64,000 bases of DNA, taken from positions 35,095,490-35,159,489 of the forward strand of contig AP025041.1 of the NCBI GenBank assembly GCA_036186865.1, in the 5' to 3' direction. The position numbers were made by a program, and so were the translations under genes. Every line of letters begins with the position of its first letter. The first letter of the stretch is position 1. Shown one piece after another: positions 11,303 through 23,700 of the stretch. The notes below the pieces were generated by a model. That model saw only the letters and a program-made list of their open reading frames with translations. It made no database searches and was not told the origin of the DNA. The DNA comes from Eustoma russellianum. Lineage: Eukaryota > Streptophyta > Magnoliopsida > Gentianales > Gentianaceae.

Positions 11303-14244
11303 AATGTGTATGAATATGCAAATTTAATGCAATATGATAAGATGAAAATTAATTCGATCTTTCTTTCTTTCAAAACATCATCGTTGTAAAACGAGGAGTA
11401 GAGAGGATTCACATCTATTATATCCGAATCTGAGGCGGTCATACCATTCCCTTCAGATCTATTATTTCTGGGTCTGAAAACGATCATACAATCAATCATC
11501 ATCATCAGGTCTATTCTCTCCAGGCCTGGACGGTCATAAATCATCATCATCAGGTCTATTCTCTCTGGTACTGAGCGATCATAAATCATCATAATCAGGT
11601 CTATTCTCTCCGGGCCTGAACGGTCATATTCATCATCAGATGAATTAACCCCGGATCTGGAGCGGGTTGCGCTGGCCAGAAATTTATTGTACCAACAGGA
11701 ATCTTTCTTTCAAAACTGAAATTTTTTCTTTAAAAGATCTTTTCTTAAATTTCTTTGGCATAAATTCAGCCTAATAAATTCCATGAACATGGACAACACA
11801 ATGCATGATATGCAACATACAACTTATGCCTAAATTCATCATTTAACACATATACCAACTTGTTCTTTAAGCTGGAAAAACATTCCAGCACTCACTCTAT
11901 GTTCGTGCGACCTCATGATTATCAGTTCAGGGCATGTTTTCATAAACTTATGCCACACATATGCATAATGGAGTCTTGTGTACATGCCATTAAAACTTCG
12001 TAACGTTTCGAGGTGATGAAGACCCTCAAATCATTAATTTACTGAAAAGGGGTACTGATGAATCCAGCAGTGCAGTACCCGTCCTTACCATAGTTTAAAA
12101 GCCATAAAATCTTATTTAATTTTGTCCATCACCTGGAAAACATAGTTAACACACCAAGGAATAATATTCACATGTCCAAATATCACATAGAAGCCCAATA
12201 AACAAGATTTAAGCCTCACCATACATGCCATCAAGCTGTCCTATTTTCCAGATTTGTGTCACTAAATTCCATTCAGTTGTCACCCATTAAAACAGTGGTT
12301 TCAGGCTAATTTCTTTACATGGACATGTTCATCTATGTCTTAGGTAGTTACCATAAAAATTTCAGGGCAATTCAATAGGTTAAGAGGGGTCATTTAATTA
12401 TTTTTCCAAAACTGGGTACATGCAGAATCTGTGGTGACCAGTTGTCACTAAAAGTTCTATTGAGGATAAACCATAAGTCCTTTTACCGAAATTCTAACTC
12501 ACAGATTTAATAAACATACAAGTCTAGCATCCTACCAAAATTTAGCTAAATTTCACGTTCCTAAGGTTCATTTTCAGGTAATACAATACACCACTTAAAA
12601 CTGTCCAGCTCCAGTAGTTTTACCTTTTATCACTTTTTCTTGTCAAAGGCTCACCAACTAGCATTATTCCTCTAAAATGACTTACAAACCACTAAATATC
12701 TACTTTAACATAATAATTCCAAGTTTTAGAATGGTCTTTAAGCCACACATAAATCACACCAAAACAGCCTTGCAACTTTACACATAGCACACGCCATCTT
12801 TGCACATTTTGCACCTAATAAAGTCTACTCTTAGCAAAACTAACTCACCCTTCAAATGACTACCACAAACAGCCCGTTTTGGGTGAGTATTAGACTTCAT
12901 AGCATATTCAAGTTTGAGCACATAACACGTCCATATAGTAAATCATTCAATCATGTCATTTTCATACATCTTTTGCTTCATAAAGTCCATTCTTATTAAG
13001 AACTAGTTTACTATCCATTTGGCTCTTAAAAACCGTCCCCTATTGAGAGAAAGATGTCTCATACCATATTTACATTAGGCATGCAACACATCCATAGAGA
13101 GAATCACCCAAATGCAAACACTTTCTCTTATGAAACCAATAATTTCTCATGTTTGGTACTTAGAGTCTTCAACTAAGATTCATATCCTAGAATGGCTAGT
13201 CATTCAAGAATACACTTCACAAATAAGTCAAGATTGCTTAGAGTATACTTGCCTCTTTGAGCTTAGATCTTTTCTAGATTGTGCCTTGGTTGAAATGGAG
13301 TAGAATCTCCTCCAACCTCTCCCTATGGCATATGGTTCAGAGAGATAGAGTGGAGGTAAATGTTAGTTACTATTTAAAGACATAATGGGGCTAGTTTGAA
13401 GCTAGATAAGCTTACCAAAATTGTGTTCAAATAAGGATTGCAAGAGGTTCAACCCACCAAATGCTTGGTTCCCCCTAGTAGCTTGAAGGAACTTCACCTA
13501 GTGACCATGTAGGGGTCACGGTTTTGGTGAGGTAAAACAACCAAAATGTAAGCTTCATATTTAAGAGAAAATGGTATTCATTTTGGAAGATAAGACGTTA
13601 CTCACCTAGCGGAAACTGGGAGCTTGAAGATGAAGGTAGTCTTGAGTCTCCTAGCTCCTATCAACCGTATGAAATGATGATGATGGGGAAATTGCTTAAC
13701 TGTTGAATGGGTCTTTAGTTGTTTGCTTGGGCAAGTTCTTGAGAGTGTTGATATTTGAAGATGAAGAGAAGCTTCTAGTTAAATGGAAGAAAGCTTCATG
13801 GGGTAGAAGGGGAAAGGTGGCCGGCGGTTGGGTCAAAAAGAGAAGGCAAGAGATTTTCATGTGTGCTTAGAAAGAAGAAAGGACTTCTTGTGTCTTGCAT
13901 TTTGATCATTCTTTGTCTCACATGCTTGATTTTTCTATCTTATTTTATTTTATTCCAAGAGTAGTCTTAGAATCTTAAATGGAATATTAAGAATTTAAGA
14001 GAGTTCTAGAATCCCTCATGTTGGACGAAATTTTCTAAGGGTTGGAAGGGCATTTTTGTCAATTCACATGCTCCATAAGACATACTTGTATAATTATATT
14101 ATTTCTTATAGTGTTCACTTTAAGGGAAAACAATAATTAAAGAGAAGTGATAAAACATAATAATATGCACTTGGAAGAACTAATATTTTATTACGCCACT
14201 TCATACGAGTCTCAAGTACAGTACAATTTTCGTTGGGTACAACA

Positions 14245-14261
14245 TCATCCCCCCTTATCAC
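14245..14261 (-). promoter_or_regulatory. Tekay A polypurine tract
   Basis: The minus strand reads AAGGGGGGATGA immediately upstream of the 3' LTR start (TGTTGTACCC). It primes plus-strand DNA synthesis. A gapped palindrome, AAGTTTCG/CGAAACTT, lies just upstream at 14262-14281. Confidence 0.75.
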
Positions 14262-14288
14262 AAGTTTCGTCCTCGAAACTTAAGACCA

Positions 14289-15788
14289 CTAATCGAATAG
14301 ATGTGGGTATAAGTTCTTCATGTTTTATTCCGTCTCCTAAGTGGCTTCATCAACCGAATGGTGCTTCCATTGCACTTTAACCATGGGAATAGATCATTTG
14401 CTTAGAGCCTTTTCCTTCCGGTCAACGATCCTCTCTGGCTCTTCTTGATATGACACTTCGGCTTCAACTTTCAAAGGCTGCTCCTCGATGATATGACTAG
14501 GCTCATGCACGTACCGGCGAAGCTTGGATACGTGAAATACGTCATGTAACTGAGGCAATGACGGCGGTAGCGCTAGCCGATAAGCAATTTCTCCAATCCT
14601 TTCAAGAATTTCATATGGCTCGATAAACCTTGGACTTAGTTTACCCTTCATGCCAAATCTTTTCACTCCCTTTGATGGTGACACCTTTAAGAACACTTTT
14701 TCACCTGTCTGAAATTCCACTGGTCGCTGCCTTTCATCAGCCCAAACTTTGCTTCTATCTTGGGCCGTTTTCAACCTTTGTTTGACAATTATCACTTTCT
14801 CTCAGGTCTGCTCCACTAAGTCAGGTCCTGTAAAAATCTTGTCTCTAATTTCGTCCCAGTAAAGTGGAGATCGGCACTTTCTTCCATACAATGCTTCACA
14901 AGGAGCTATTCCAATGAATCGATGGTGGGTGTTATTATAGGAAAACTCCACTAGCTTGAGACTCTTGTCCCAACTTCCTCCGAATTCAAGTATGCAAGCT
15001 CGTAACATATCTTCCAGTGTTTGGATGGTCCTCTCCGATTGACCATCCTTCTGAGGGTGAAATGCTGAACTCATCCGTATCTCAGTGCCCATCGCTTTCT
15101 GGAAAGCTGTCCAAAATCGAGAAGTAAAACGAGGGTCGCGGTCACAAACAATACTCATTGGTATCCGATGCAGGTACAAAATCTGATCTATATACATTGA
15201 AGCCATCTTCTCTAGAGAGTCTTTGATTGACATCGCCATGAAATAGACAGATTTCGTCAAACGATCGACTACAACCCAAATAGCATCATGTCCATTCTTT
15301 GTCCTTGGCAGGTCAGTCTCAAAGTCCATAGTTATGTGATCCTGTTTCCACTCAGGGATTTCAAGAGGCTGTAATAATCCAGTGGGTCTTTGATGTTCTG
15401 CTTTCACTTGCTGGCAAATTAGGCATTTCTCCACGAATTCGGCAATTTTTTTCTTCATGCCATGCCACCAGAATCTCTGCTTTAAATCTTATTACATTTT
15501 GTTGGCTCCGGGATGAATAGATAGACGAGAATTATGATCTTCCCAAAGGACTTCATTCTTTATATCGTCATCATCGGGTACACACAATCGACCCCTGAAC
15601 CACAGACTGTCATCATTTTTGACCTCAAAATCTTCAGAAGGCTTCATTTTCAACTTATCCTTAATTTTCTTCAAAGCTTCATCTTTTCCTTGACCCTCTC
15701 TAATTTTGTCACCTAACGAAGGAACCAAAACCAACTTAGCCAGTACATTATCAATGGAATCAACTACCTCCATGTCAAACTCTTCCAT
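14289..15788 (-). pseudogene. Tekay A integrase with C-terminal chromodomain
   Basis: Read right to left: an N-terminal region (15492-15788), the zinc-binding part with CLICQQVKAEH, the DDE core (ITMDFETDLP; CDRDPRFTSRFW; HPQKDGQSERTIQTLE), a GKLSPRF-containing GPY/F-type module, and a terminal chromodomain (MVKVQWKHHSVDEAT). Integrase joins the cDNA to the chromosome, and the chromodomain is thought to steer insertion to heterochromatin. Stops interrupt it near 15490, near 14797, before the chromodomain and twice inside it (W to stop in the WETE block). The catalytic acidic residues remain readable. It is a decayed copy that closely resembles 35611-37105 in Tekay B. Confidence 0.9.
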
Positions 15789-16303
15789 ATCGTGCTACAA
15801 AAGTGGTTGCCATGGATGACTCGTCTTCCGACTCAAGGCGTCGGCAACTTTATTGGCTTTCCCTAATGATACTGGAAAGAGAGTTCGTAATCCTTCATCA
15901 ACTCTAGCCATCGGTATTGACGGATATTTAATTCCTTCTGGGTGAAAAGGTACTTAAGACTTTTATGATCCGTAAAGATTTTGCACCTTTCACCGTACAG
16001 ATAATGTCTCCATATCTTTAGGGCAAAGACTACAGCTGCAAGTTCAAGATCATGTATTAGATAATTCTGCTCGAACGGCTTTAGCTATCGAGATGCATAC
16101 GTAATCACTCGATCTTTCTGCATTAACACACATCTAAGGCCGTCTTTCGAGGCATCACTATACACTACAAAACTTTCACCCAAAATAGGCTGAGCCGAAA
16201 CTGGAGCAGATGTCAACTTATCCTTCAACTCGGTGAAGCTCCTTTCGCAATCCGATGTCCATTCAAACTTTGTCTTCTTCTGTTTAAATCGCGTGAGAGG
16301 CAT
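15789..16303 (-). pseudogene. Tekay A RNase H and linker
   Basis: The frame at 16085-16303 contains the RT-RNase H connector (TRFKQKKTKFEWTSDCERSF) and the start of RNase H with its first catalytic Asp (VVYSDASKDGL). Downstream of a stop at about 16085, the conserved LKPFEQNY, HDLELAAVVFALKIWRHYLYG and TDHKSLKYL blocks are still readable to about 15830. RNase H removes the RNA strand of the RNA-DNA hybrid. The stop codons make this a remnant. Confidence 0.82.
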
Positions 16304-17160
16304 ACCAATCCAAGAGAATCCTTCAAAAAACTTACGATAATAGCCGGTGAGAAAAAGAAAGCTCCATACTTCTGTAAAGTTCGTTGGCCTTGGCCATTCT
16401 GTGATTGCTTCAATCTATTGCTTCAATCTTTTGAGATCTACTGATATCCCATCATCAGATATGACATGACCCAGAAAATCTACAATGTGTAGCAAAAATT
16501 CGCATTTACTTAATTTGGCGTACAACTCCTTCTTCCATAAGATGTCAAGGACGATCCTTAAATGGGCTGCATGAGACTCTTCGTCTGGTGAGTAAATAAA
16601 GATATCGTCAATGAAATCCACAACAAACTTGTCCAATTGCTCTTGAAATACTTGATTCATAAGGTCCAAGAATGCCGTGGGGGCGTTCGTCAATCCGAAT
16701 GGTATCACAAGGAATTTGTAATGCCCATAACGTGTCCTGAACGGGGTTTTTGGAATATCCTCGACTTTGATCTTGAATTGAAAATATCCAGAGCGAAGAC
16801 CAATTTTACTGAAAACTCGTGCTCCCTGTACCAAGATACCTTTAGACAAGGTTCAATACAAAATTGTTATTGAAATAATTTTTTTTAATTGCTTACCCAA
16901 AGCTGATCAAACAGATCGTCGATCCTAGGCAGTGGGTACTTGTTCTTTATTGTAATCTTGTTGAGCTCTCTATAATCGATACACATACGCATGCTTCCAT
17001 CCTTTTTCTTCACAAATAGCACGGGAGCACCCCAAGGCGAGACACTTGGGTGGACAAGTTTCTTTTCCAACAGCTCATGCAACAACTCCTTCAGTTCTTT
17101 CAATTCAGCAAGGGCCATTCGGTAAGGAGCCTTTGATATCGGCTCAGCTCCTAGAATTAA
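16304..17160 (-). pseudogene. Tekay A reverse transcriptase, split by a putative intron
   Basis: RT fingers and palm in two frames. The first (16885-17118) has LHELLEKKLVHPSVSPWGAPV, VKKKDGSMRMCIDYRELN and PRIDDLFDQL. The second (16415-16849) has GARVFSKIGLRSGYFQF, VIPFGLTNAPTAF and the catalytic FIDDIFIYS. They are separated by 71 AT-rich bases bounded by GT and AG on the coding strand (16826-16896); removing them joins DQLW to GARVFSK in frame. Tekay B has the same arrangement. A 13-bp tandem duplication near 16404-16429 adds a stop after the LGHVISDDGI block. No gag or protease precedes it. Confidence 0.88.
16826..16896 (-). other. Putative 71-bp GT-AG intron in Tekay A RT
   Basis: On the minus strand the segment begins GTAAGC and ends TTGGTACAG. 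It interrupts RT between the LFDQL and VFSKI blocks, contains stops in the reading frame, is AT-rich, and restores the frame when removed. The same position in Tekay B holds a 73-bp segment with GT-AG ends. Confidence 0.7.
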
Positions 17161-17215
17161 ATTAATTTCAAACGCAATCTCTCAATCTGGCAGAAGGTCC
17201 GGCAACTCTTAATTT

Positions 17216-17427
17216 AAAGGAATCTCGAACAACGAGAAAAAGAGATAAGATTCGGATTTAAATCTCATTTACTAGGATTTCATCATTAGGTTAGGGTCCT
17301 AATTCCAGTCTAACTCATCCTAGTCTAAGGTCGACACTCTTATAGGATCATGACTTAGGTCTAAGGTCAAACTTAGATTTCTAAAATCATAGCTTAATTC
17401 TATATTCTGGCCAAATCTAGAGTCTGG
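17216..17427. other. Tekay A 5' leader remnant
   Basis: A non-coding stretch between the gag/PR deletion and the PBS. It aligns with about 40130-40308 of Tekay B (shared blocks around the 'ctaaggtc' and 'atcatgactta' repeats). No ORF. Confidence 0.6.
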
Positions 17428-17439
17428 CCTCTGATACCA
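17428..17439 (-). promoter_or_regulatory. Tekay A primer-binding site
   Basis: The minus strand reads TGGTATCAGAGG, matching the initiator tRNA-Met type PBS, two bases inside the LTR start at 17442. Confidence 0.9.
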
Positions 17440-17441
17440 CC

Positions 17442-20400
17442 TGTAGCGCCCCGCACCGGCCTGCCCACGTACGGTGTGCCTGCCGTATTTCACTATGGAG
17501 AGTACCAGGCGTCAATGCATAACATGTCATAGTCCATAACAAAATGTATGGACTTCCATGCTTACATATCAATAGGTAAGCAAAACTTAGGCAGAATAAA
17601 AACTTTTAAATAAAAAAAGCATTCCGAATATCCAACACAACGTCTACAACCATATCCTCAAAATAAAAGAGAAATCCGAAATGTTTGCTCCAACATAAGT
17701 CCATCAAACATAAACCATCATAATAAAATCCTTAAGTTTTCATCCTCTCGCACGTCTACGGGTATGGAACTCTAGGCTCATCGTCAATCCACTCTATCCC
17801 GTTTTCTGTAGGCTCTTGGAGGAAAAATAAGAGGGTGAGTGACAAAGTCACCAGCAAGTACACCATAAACAATAAAAAATTAAATAGAAAGTATACACAA
17901 GAACCAAATCCCAAGAATTCGGATTCCCAACATACCTGACCTTCAATCCATTAGCCACAAAGGAAATAAGATCATAACTTAAGCGACGAAAGATAGTAAG
18001 ATCATAACTTAGCTACAAAAGATGATAAGATCATAACTTAGGCTACAGAAAATAATAAGATCGTAACTTAAGTAACAGTACATCTAGCGTTCGACTAGCG
18101 ATTAAATGAAATGTGTATGAATATGCAAATGTGATGCAATATGATAAGATGAAAAATAATTGGATCTTTCTTTCTTTCAAAACATCATTGTCGTAAAACA
18201 AGGAGTAGAGAGGGTTTAGATCTATTATATACGTATCTGAGGCGGTCATACCATTCCCTTTAGATCTATTATTTCCGGGTCTGAAAACGGTCATACAATC
18301 AATTATTGTCATCAGGTCTATTCTCTCTAGGCCTGGACGGTCATAAATCATCATCATCAGGTCTATTCTCTCCAGGCCTGAACGGTCATAAATCATCATA
18401 ATCAGGTCTATTCTCTCTGGGCCTGAACGGTCATACTAATCATCAGATCAATTAACCCAGGATCTAGAGCGGGTCGCGCTGGCCATAAATCTATTATACC
18501 AACAGGAATCTTTCTTTCAAAACTGAAATCTTTTCTTTAAAAGATCTTTTCGTAAATTTCTTTGGCATAAAATTAGTTTAATAAATTCCATGAACATGGA
18601 CAATACAATGCATGATATGCAACATGCAAGTTAGGCCTAAATTCATCATTTAACACATATACGGACTTGTTCTTTAAGCTGGAAAAATATTCCAGCACTC
18701 ACTCTATGTTCATGCGACCTCATGATTATCAGTTCAGGGCATGTTTTCATAAACTTATGCCACGCATATGCTTAATGGAGTCTTATCTACATGCCATTAA
18801 AATTTCGTAACGTTTCGAGGTGATGAAGACCCTCAAATCATTAATTTACTGAAAAGGGGTACTGCTGAATCCAGCAGTGCAGTACCCGTCCTTACCATAG
18901 TTTAAAAGCCATAAAATCTTATTTAATTTTGTCCATCACCTGGAAAACATAGTTAACACACCAAGAATTAATATTCACATGTCCAAATATCACATACAAG
19001 TCCAAATAAACAAGATTTAAGCCTCACCATACATGCCATCAAGCTGTCCTGTTTTCCAGATTTGTGTCACTAAATTCCTTTCATTTGTCACCCATTAAAA
19101 CAGTGGTCTCAGGCTAATTTCTTTACATGGACATGTTCATCTATGTCTTAGGTAGTTACCATAAAAATTTCAGGGCAATCCAATAGCTTTACATGGGTCA
19201 TTTAATTATTTTTCCAAAACTGGGTACATGCAGAATCTGTGGTGACCAGTTGTCACTAAAAATTCCATTGAGGATAAACCATAAGTCCTTTTACCGAAAT
19301 TCCAACTCACAGATTTAATAAACATACAAGGCTAGCATCGTACCAAAATTTAGCTAAATTGCACGTTCCTAAGGTTCATTTTCAGGTAATACAATACACC
19401 ATTTAAAACTGTCCAACTTCAGTTGTTTTACCTTTTATCACTTTTTCTTGTCAAAGGCTCACCAACTAGCATTATTTCTCTAGAATGACTTACGAACCAC
19501 TAAATATCTACTTTAACATAATCATTCCAAGTTTTAAAATGGTCTTGAAGCCACACACAGATCACACAAAAACAGCCTTGAAACTTTACACATAGCACAC
19601 GCCGTCTTTGCACATTTTGCACCTAATAAAGTCTACTCTTAGCAAAACTAACTCACCCTTCAAATGACTACAACAAAGAGCCCGTTTTAGGTGAGTATTA
19701 GAATTCATAGCATATTTAAGTTTGAGCACATAAGACGTCCATATATTAAATCATTCAATCAAGATTGCTTAGAGTATACTTGCCTCTTTGAGTTTAGATC
19801 TTTTTCTAGCTTGTGCCTTGGTTGAAATTGAGTAGAGTCTCCTCCAACCTCTTCCTATGCCATACGGTTGAGAGATAGAGAGAGTGGAGGTAAATGTTAG
19901 TTACTATTTAAAGACATAATGGGGCTAGTTTGAAGCTTGATTAGCTTACCAAACTGGTGTTCAAATGAGGATTGCAAGAGGTTCAACCCATCAAATGCTT
20001 GGTACCACCTAGTAGCTTGAAGGAACTTCACCTAGTGACCATGTAGGGTTCACGGTTTTGGTGAGGTAAAACAACCAAACTCTAAGCTTTACATTTAAGA
20101 GAAAATAGAATTCATTTTGGGAGCTAAGATGTTACACACCTAGAGGAAACTTGGAGCTTGAAGATGAAGGTAGCTTTGAGTTTCCTAGCTCCTATCAACC
20201 GTATGAAATGATGATGATGGGGAAATTTCCTAAGTGTTCAATGGGTCTTTAGTTGTTTGCTTTGGCAAGTTCTTGAGAGTTTTGAGAGTCGAAGATGAAG
20301 AGAAGCTTCTAGATAAATGGAAGAAAGCTTCATGGGGTAGAAGTGGAAGGGTGGCCGGTGGTTGGGTCAAAAGGAGTAGGCAAGAGATTCTCATGTGTGC

Positions 20401-20777
20401 TTAGAAAGAAGAAAGCACTTCTTGTGTCTTGCATTTTGATCATTCTTTGTCTCCCATGCTTGATTTTTCTATCTTATTTTATTTTATTCCAAGAGTAGTC
20501 TTAGAATCCTAAATGGAATATTAAGAATTTAAGGAGCATTCTAGAATCCTTCATGTTGGCCGAATTTTTCTAAGGGTTGGGAGGCATTTTTGTCAATTCA
20601 CATGCTCCGTAAGACATACTTGTATAATTATACTATTTCCTATAGTATTCACTATAAGGACAAAAATAATTAAAGAGAAGTGATAAAATTAAATAACATG
20701 CACTTGGAAGAACTAAAATTTTATTACACCACTTCATACGAGTCTCAAGTACAGTACAATTTTCGTTGGGTACAACA
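17442..20777 (-). repeat. Tekay A right (5') LTR
   Basis: 3336 bp, aligned along its whole length with 9173-14244. It carries the empty target site of the LINE near 18110 and a deletion of about 280 bp near 19755, between short TCA-containing repeats. It includes the gapped-palindrome array at about 18230-18470. No gene. Confidence 0.9.
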
Positions 20778-20782
20778 CCAGA

Positions 20783-23700
20783 TGCGGTGTTACACTCTGC
20801 GATAACGTATTTTGCCCCTGACATCCTTTCCCAGGACTAGACATCAGGCAGCTCTCTATACTGAACGTCATAGACGTAATAGAAAGGTAAGTACTCTTAC
20901 CCCGGGCAACGTGTTACACTCAGCCTGCATATCATGCGTATTTAGATAGGTAGAGAGCCCTTGTCCCAGGCAAGGTGTCACACTCATCCACGGATACATG
21001 CATAAGTCGTATGGAATCATTCTTCCTGCGGTACAAATTCCTTAAATCATGTAAACTTTAAAACATTTCATGCAGAACTCATTTTACAAACATGTTCGTA
21101 ACCACACTCATTGGGATGAAAACCATTAGGACAACATGCATGAAGGAATGCTTGACGTAGGTCACTTTTCTGTAAATAGCTTCATGGTTGTTCTTGATTG
21201 AAATTAGTACTTATTTGTGCACAAGTGTATTTACTTAATATTTATTCAATTAGATTGTATTACTTGACCAATTTGTCTTCTTTTGGGCTTTGTGATACCA
21301 TACTTGCATAATTTAGTTCCCTTGATATGAGGTGTTAAGCATTTATGCTATTTGCTTTCTTATATTATACATGTAATACTTATATTTAGTCAAGTGGTTA
21401 ATATCATGTTGGATTGAGCCATACTCCTTGGGCCGAAAGTTGGTGTATTCTTTTCTTTATTTTTTCTTTCTCCCTATTGAAACATTTATGCTTGTCTTTT
21501 AATAATAATATTATTCCAACCCATATTTTACATGCATTTATATGACTATTCTAGGAAAAGGTTAATGCATGACATGGCACTCAATTTGGGCCTAGGGCCG
21601 AAATTATGCCCATTTGTCTAGATTAAAGTCCCCAATTTCAAGCAGTGTTTTATTTTGTCCATTTTTCATAAATATGGCATATAATAAATATCTAGTCTCA
21701 TAGAATTTGTTACATGGTTGTAATTCATCATTTTAGGTGCCAAAATGGCCATTGGGTCAAAAACTAGTCAAGTCCAATTCTTGGAATTTCAATATTATGT
21801 AATTGTTACGCTTATGGATTTTTTCCTTTTATTTACATATCATAAACATGAAATATACTCCAATGGAAATTTGTGCATCAGTGTGACATATTTTATGCCC
21901 TTTAGCCAAAAGTAGGAGGTATTTTAATAAATTATTCGACATATAACATTCAATCTTGAGGCTAATGATGATAAAATCTGTCTTCATATTTTAACTACTA
22001 TAGATATTGTGATGATGATCATGATGTTTATCAACATACTAAAGTTTAACATGCTCAACTCACATCATACAAATATAATCTTGACCACAAAGATGATGTT
22101 TATGATGATGATCATGCTAAAAATGAACATGCAAGCATATAAAACACAACATCCATGGAATCAGACTTTTTTAGACCATGATGATCAAGTTACACATCAT
22201 GATGATGGTGATGATTTCATGGCCTATGTGAGAGACTCATGGACCGTCCCCTATAACATGGAAAATGGTGATGTTAACATTGATGATATTCAAAGATGAC
22301 ATCTTTGTATACATGCATAAAGAAATGAATAATTTTGTAGCATTATGAGACTACAAAACTTCTATTTCCATGGAAATCTCTTCTACTACACATGAACATG
22401 AAGAAAATGGCATGCATGAATCCAAATGACAATGGAGAGAGTTCTTAGTATACTTTTTATCAGAGTACACTCATGTGTCTACCATTTGGCATCAAAGTTT
22501 AGAAAGTATAGTGAAGATCTCTCCTTCCTGACATGCAAGGCCTTAATGGCCTATGGATGATTCAATTTCATCTTGCATGTTATTTAAATTATTACTCTAA
22601 GTATGTTTGATGATTTCACTCAAGAAAAGCACAGATGCAGCATCAATTTCAACATGCAAACATTCTTTTCTTCAACAAATGTTAGAGGTTTCCATTTTAG
22701 TTGCATGCATGATCCAATCGTTATTGGTGAGCATAATAAACTTCATTTTCAATTTCCATGAAGAAACTAGGAACAATACTTTCCTTGGAGTACTTGAATC
22801 TTACACTAAATGATGAAAGAGTTCTTCTTAGGTCGTTAGCTTGGGGTACACGGCCTAGATGGCCAAGTGAGGCATGGTTAGTTGTGTTGAAAGAAGAAAA
22901 ACTTAAAAATGCTCTAAAACTAACTCTAAATGATTCTTACCTTAGATGGCTTTAAGATTCTTACTTGGTGAGCTGAAGAAACTCCTTCTACCCCTTGTTG
23001 CAACTCACGGTTGAGCCTAGGATAGAGGTGTTGTGATTATATTTAAAGGATGGAAGGGATATATAAGGAGAATAATAGGTTTTTACCTTAGTGCTTATGA
23101 GGCTTATACACTTGAGTACCCTCTTGAAGATTGAAGAAAATTCCCTCCTTCTTGCTAAGTTGTTCATGGTTAGAAGGAAGGAATGAATGTTGTAATTCTT
23201 TGTAAGAGAAGAAAGAGGGAAGAGAAGTGTTTCTAGAGAGAAAAATTAAGGAACTAGAATGAAATTATATGGAAAGAGGTCTTGCAAAATGAGAGTTTTA
23301 GTCCCAAAGCCATGTCTTGGCCGAGATTCCAATGATGAAAGGGAAATGATGAGTTTCCTTGGATAATGGTGGCAGTGGAAGGAAAAAGTCTTTGCATGCA
23401 ATATGAGTGGGGGTTTGTCTTACATATTATAAGACGTGACATTATAGCACCATTTATAAAATTGGAAGAAATAGATTAGAAGAATATTCATGTCTTTCTT
23501 CCTTTACTTTGGCTGAAATTATTGTTAATGAAATGCATAATTGGTTTTTCTTGGATTTGAAAAGGAGTGGAAGGAAAAGAGGTTGCATGAAATCATATCG
23601 GTGGTTTACTTCGCTTGTGTAAGATTTGTGCAAGAGTGAAATATGGAATATTGGTTGGAAATAAAAGGCAATTCCCTTTTTGTTTTACTTGCTAGGGCCA

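Larger units (their letters stand above)
9173..14244 (-). repeat. Tekay A left (3') LTR with LINE insertion
   Basis: 5072 bp, running TGTAGCGCC to GGGTACAACA on the plus strand. It is longer than its partner at 17442-20777 (3336 bp) for two visible reasons: a 1453-bp RTE LINE at 9850-11302, and about 280 bp near 12952-13230 missing from the right copy. It contains an array of gapped palindromes at about 11450-11660. There is no protein-coding gene apart from the LINE. Confidence 0.88.
9173..20777 (-). mobile_element. Tekay A: chromodomain Ty3/gypsy element lacking gag and protease
   Basis: An 11.6-kb minus-strand element flanked by a perfect CCAGA duplication. LTRs are 9173-14244 and 17442-20777. 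The right LTR is followed inward by a TGGTATCAGAGG PBS, and the left LTR by a purine-rich PPT. The 3.2-kb interior codes for RT, RNase H, integrase and a C-terminal chromodomain, with several stops. Compared with Tekay B (interior 4.76 kb), the gag and protease region is missing between about 17160 and 17215, so it could only move with proteins supplied by others. RT-RH-IN order, the GPY/F-type GKLSPRF block and the chromodomain place it in the Tekay (Del) chromovirus clade. Confidence 0.9.

Noticed and set aside
22607..22955. Overlapping plus ORFs in element C LTR as genes
   Set aside because: Frames are not preserved in the partner LTR at 28523-28787 beyond general similarity; no domain.
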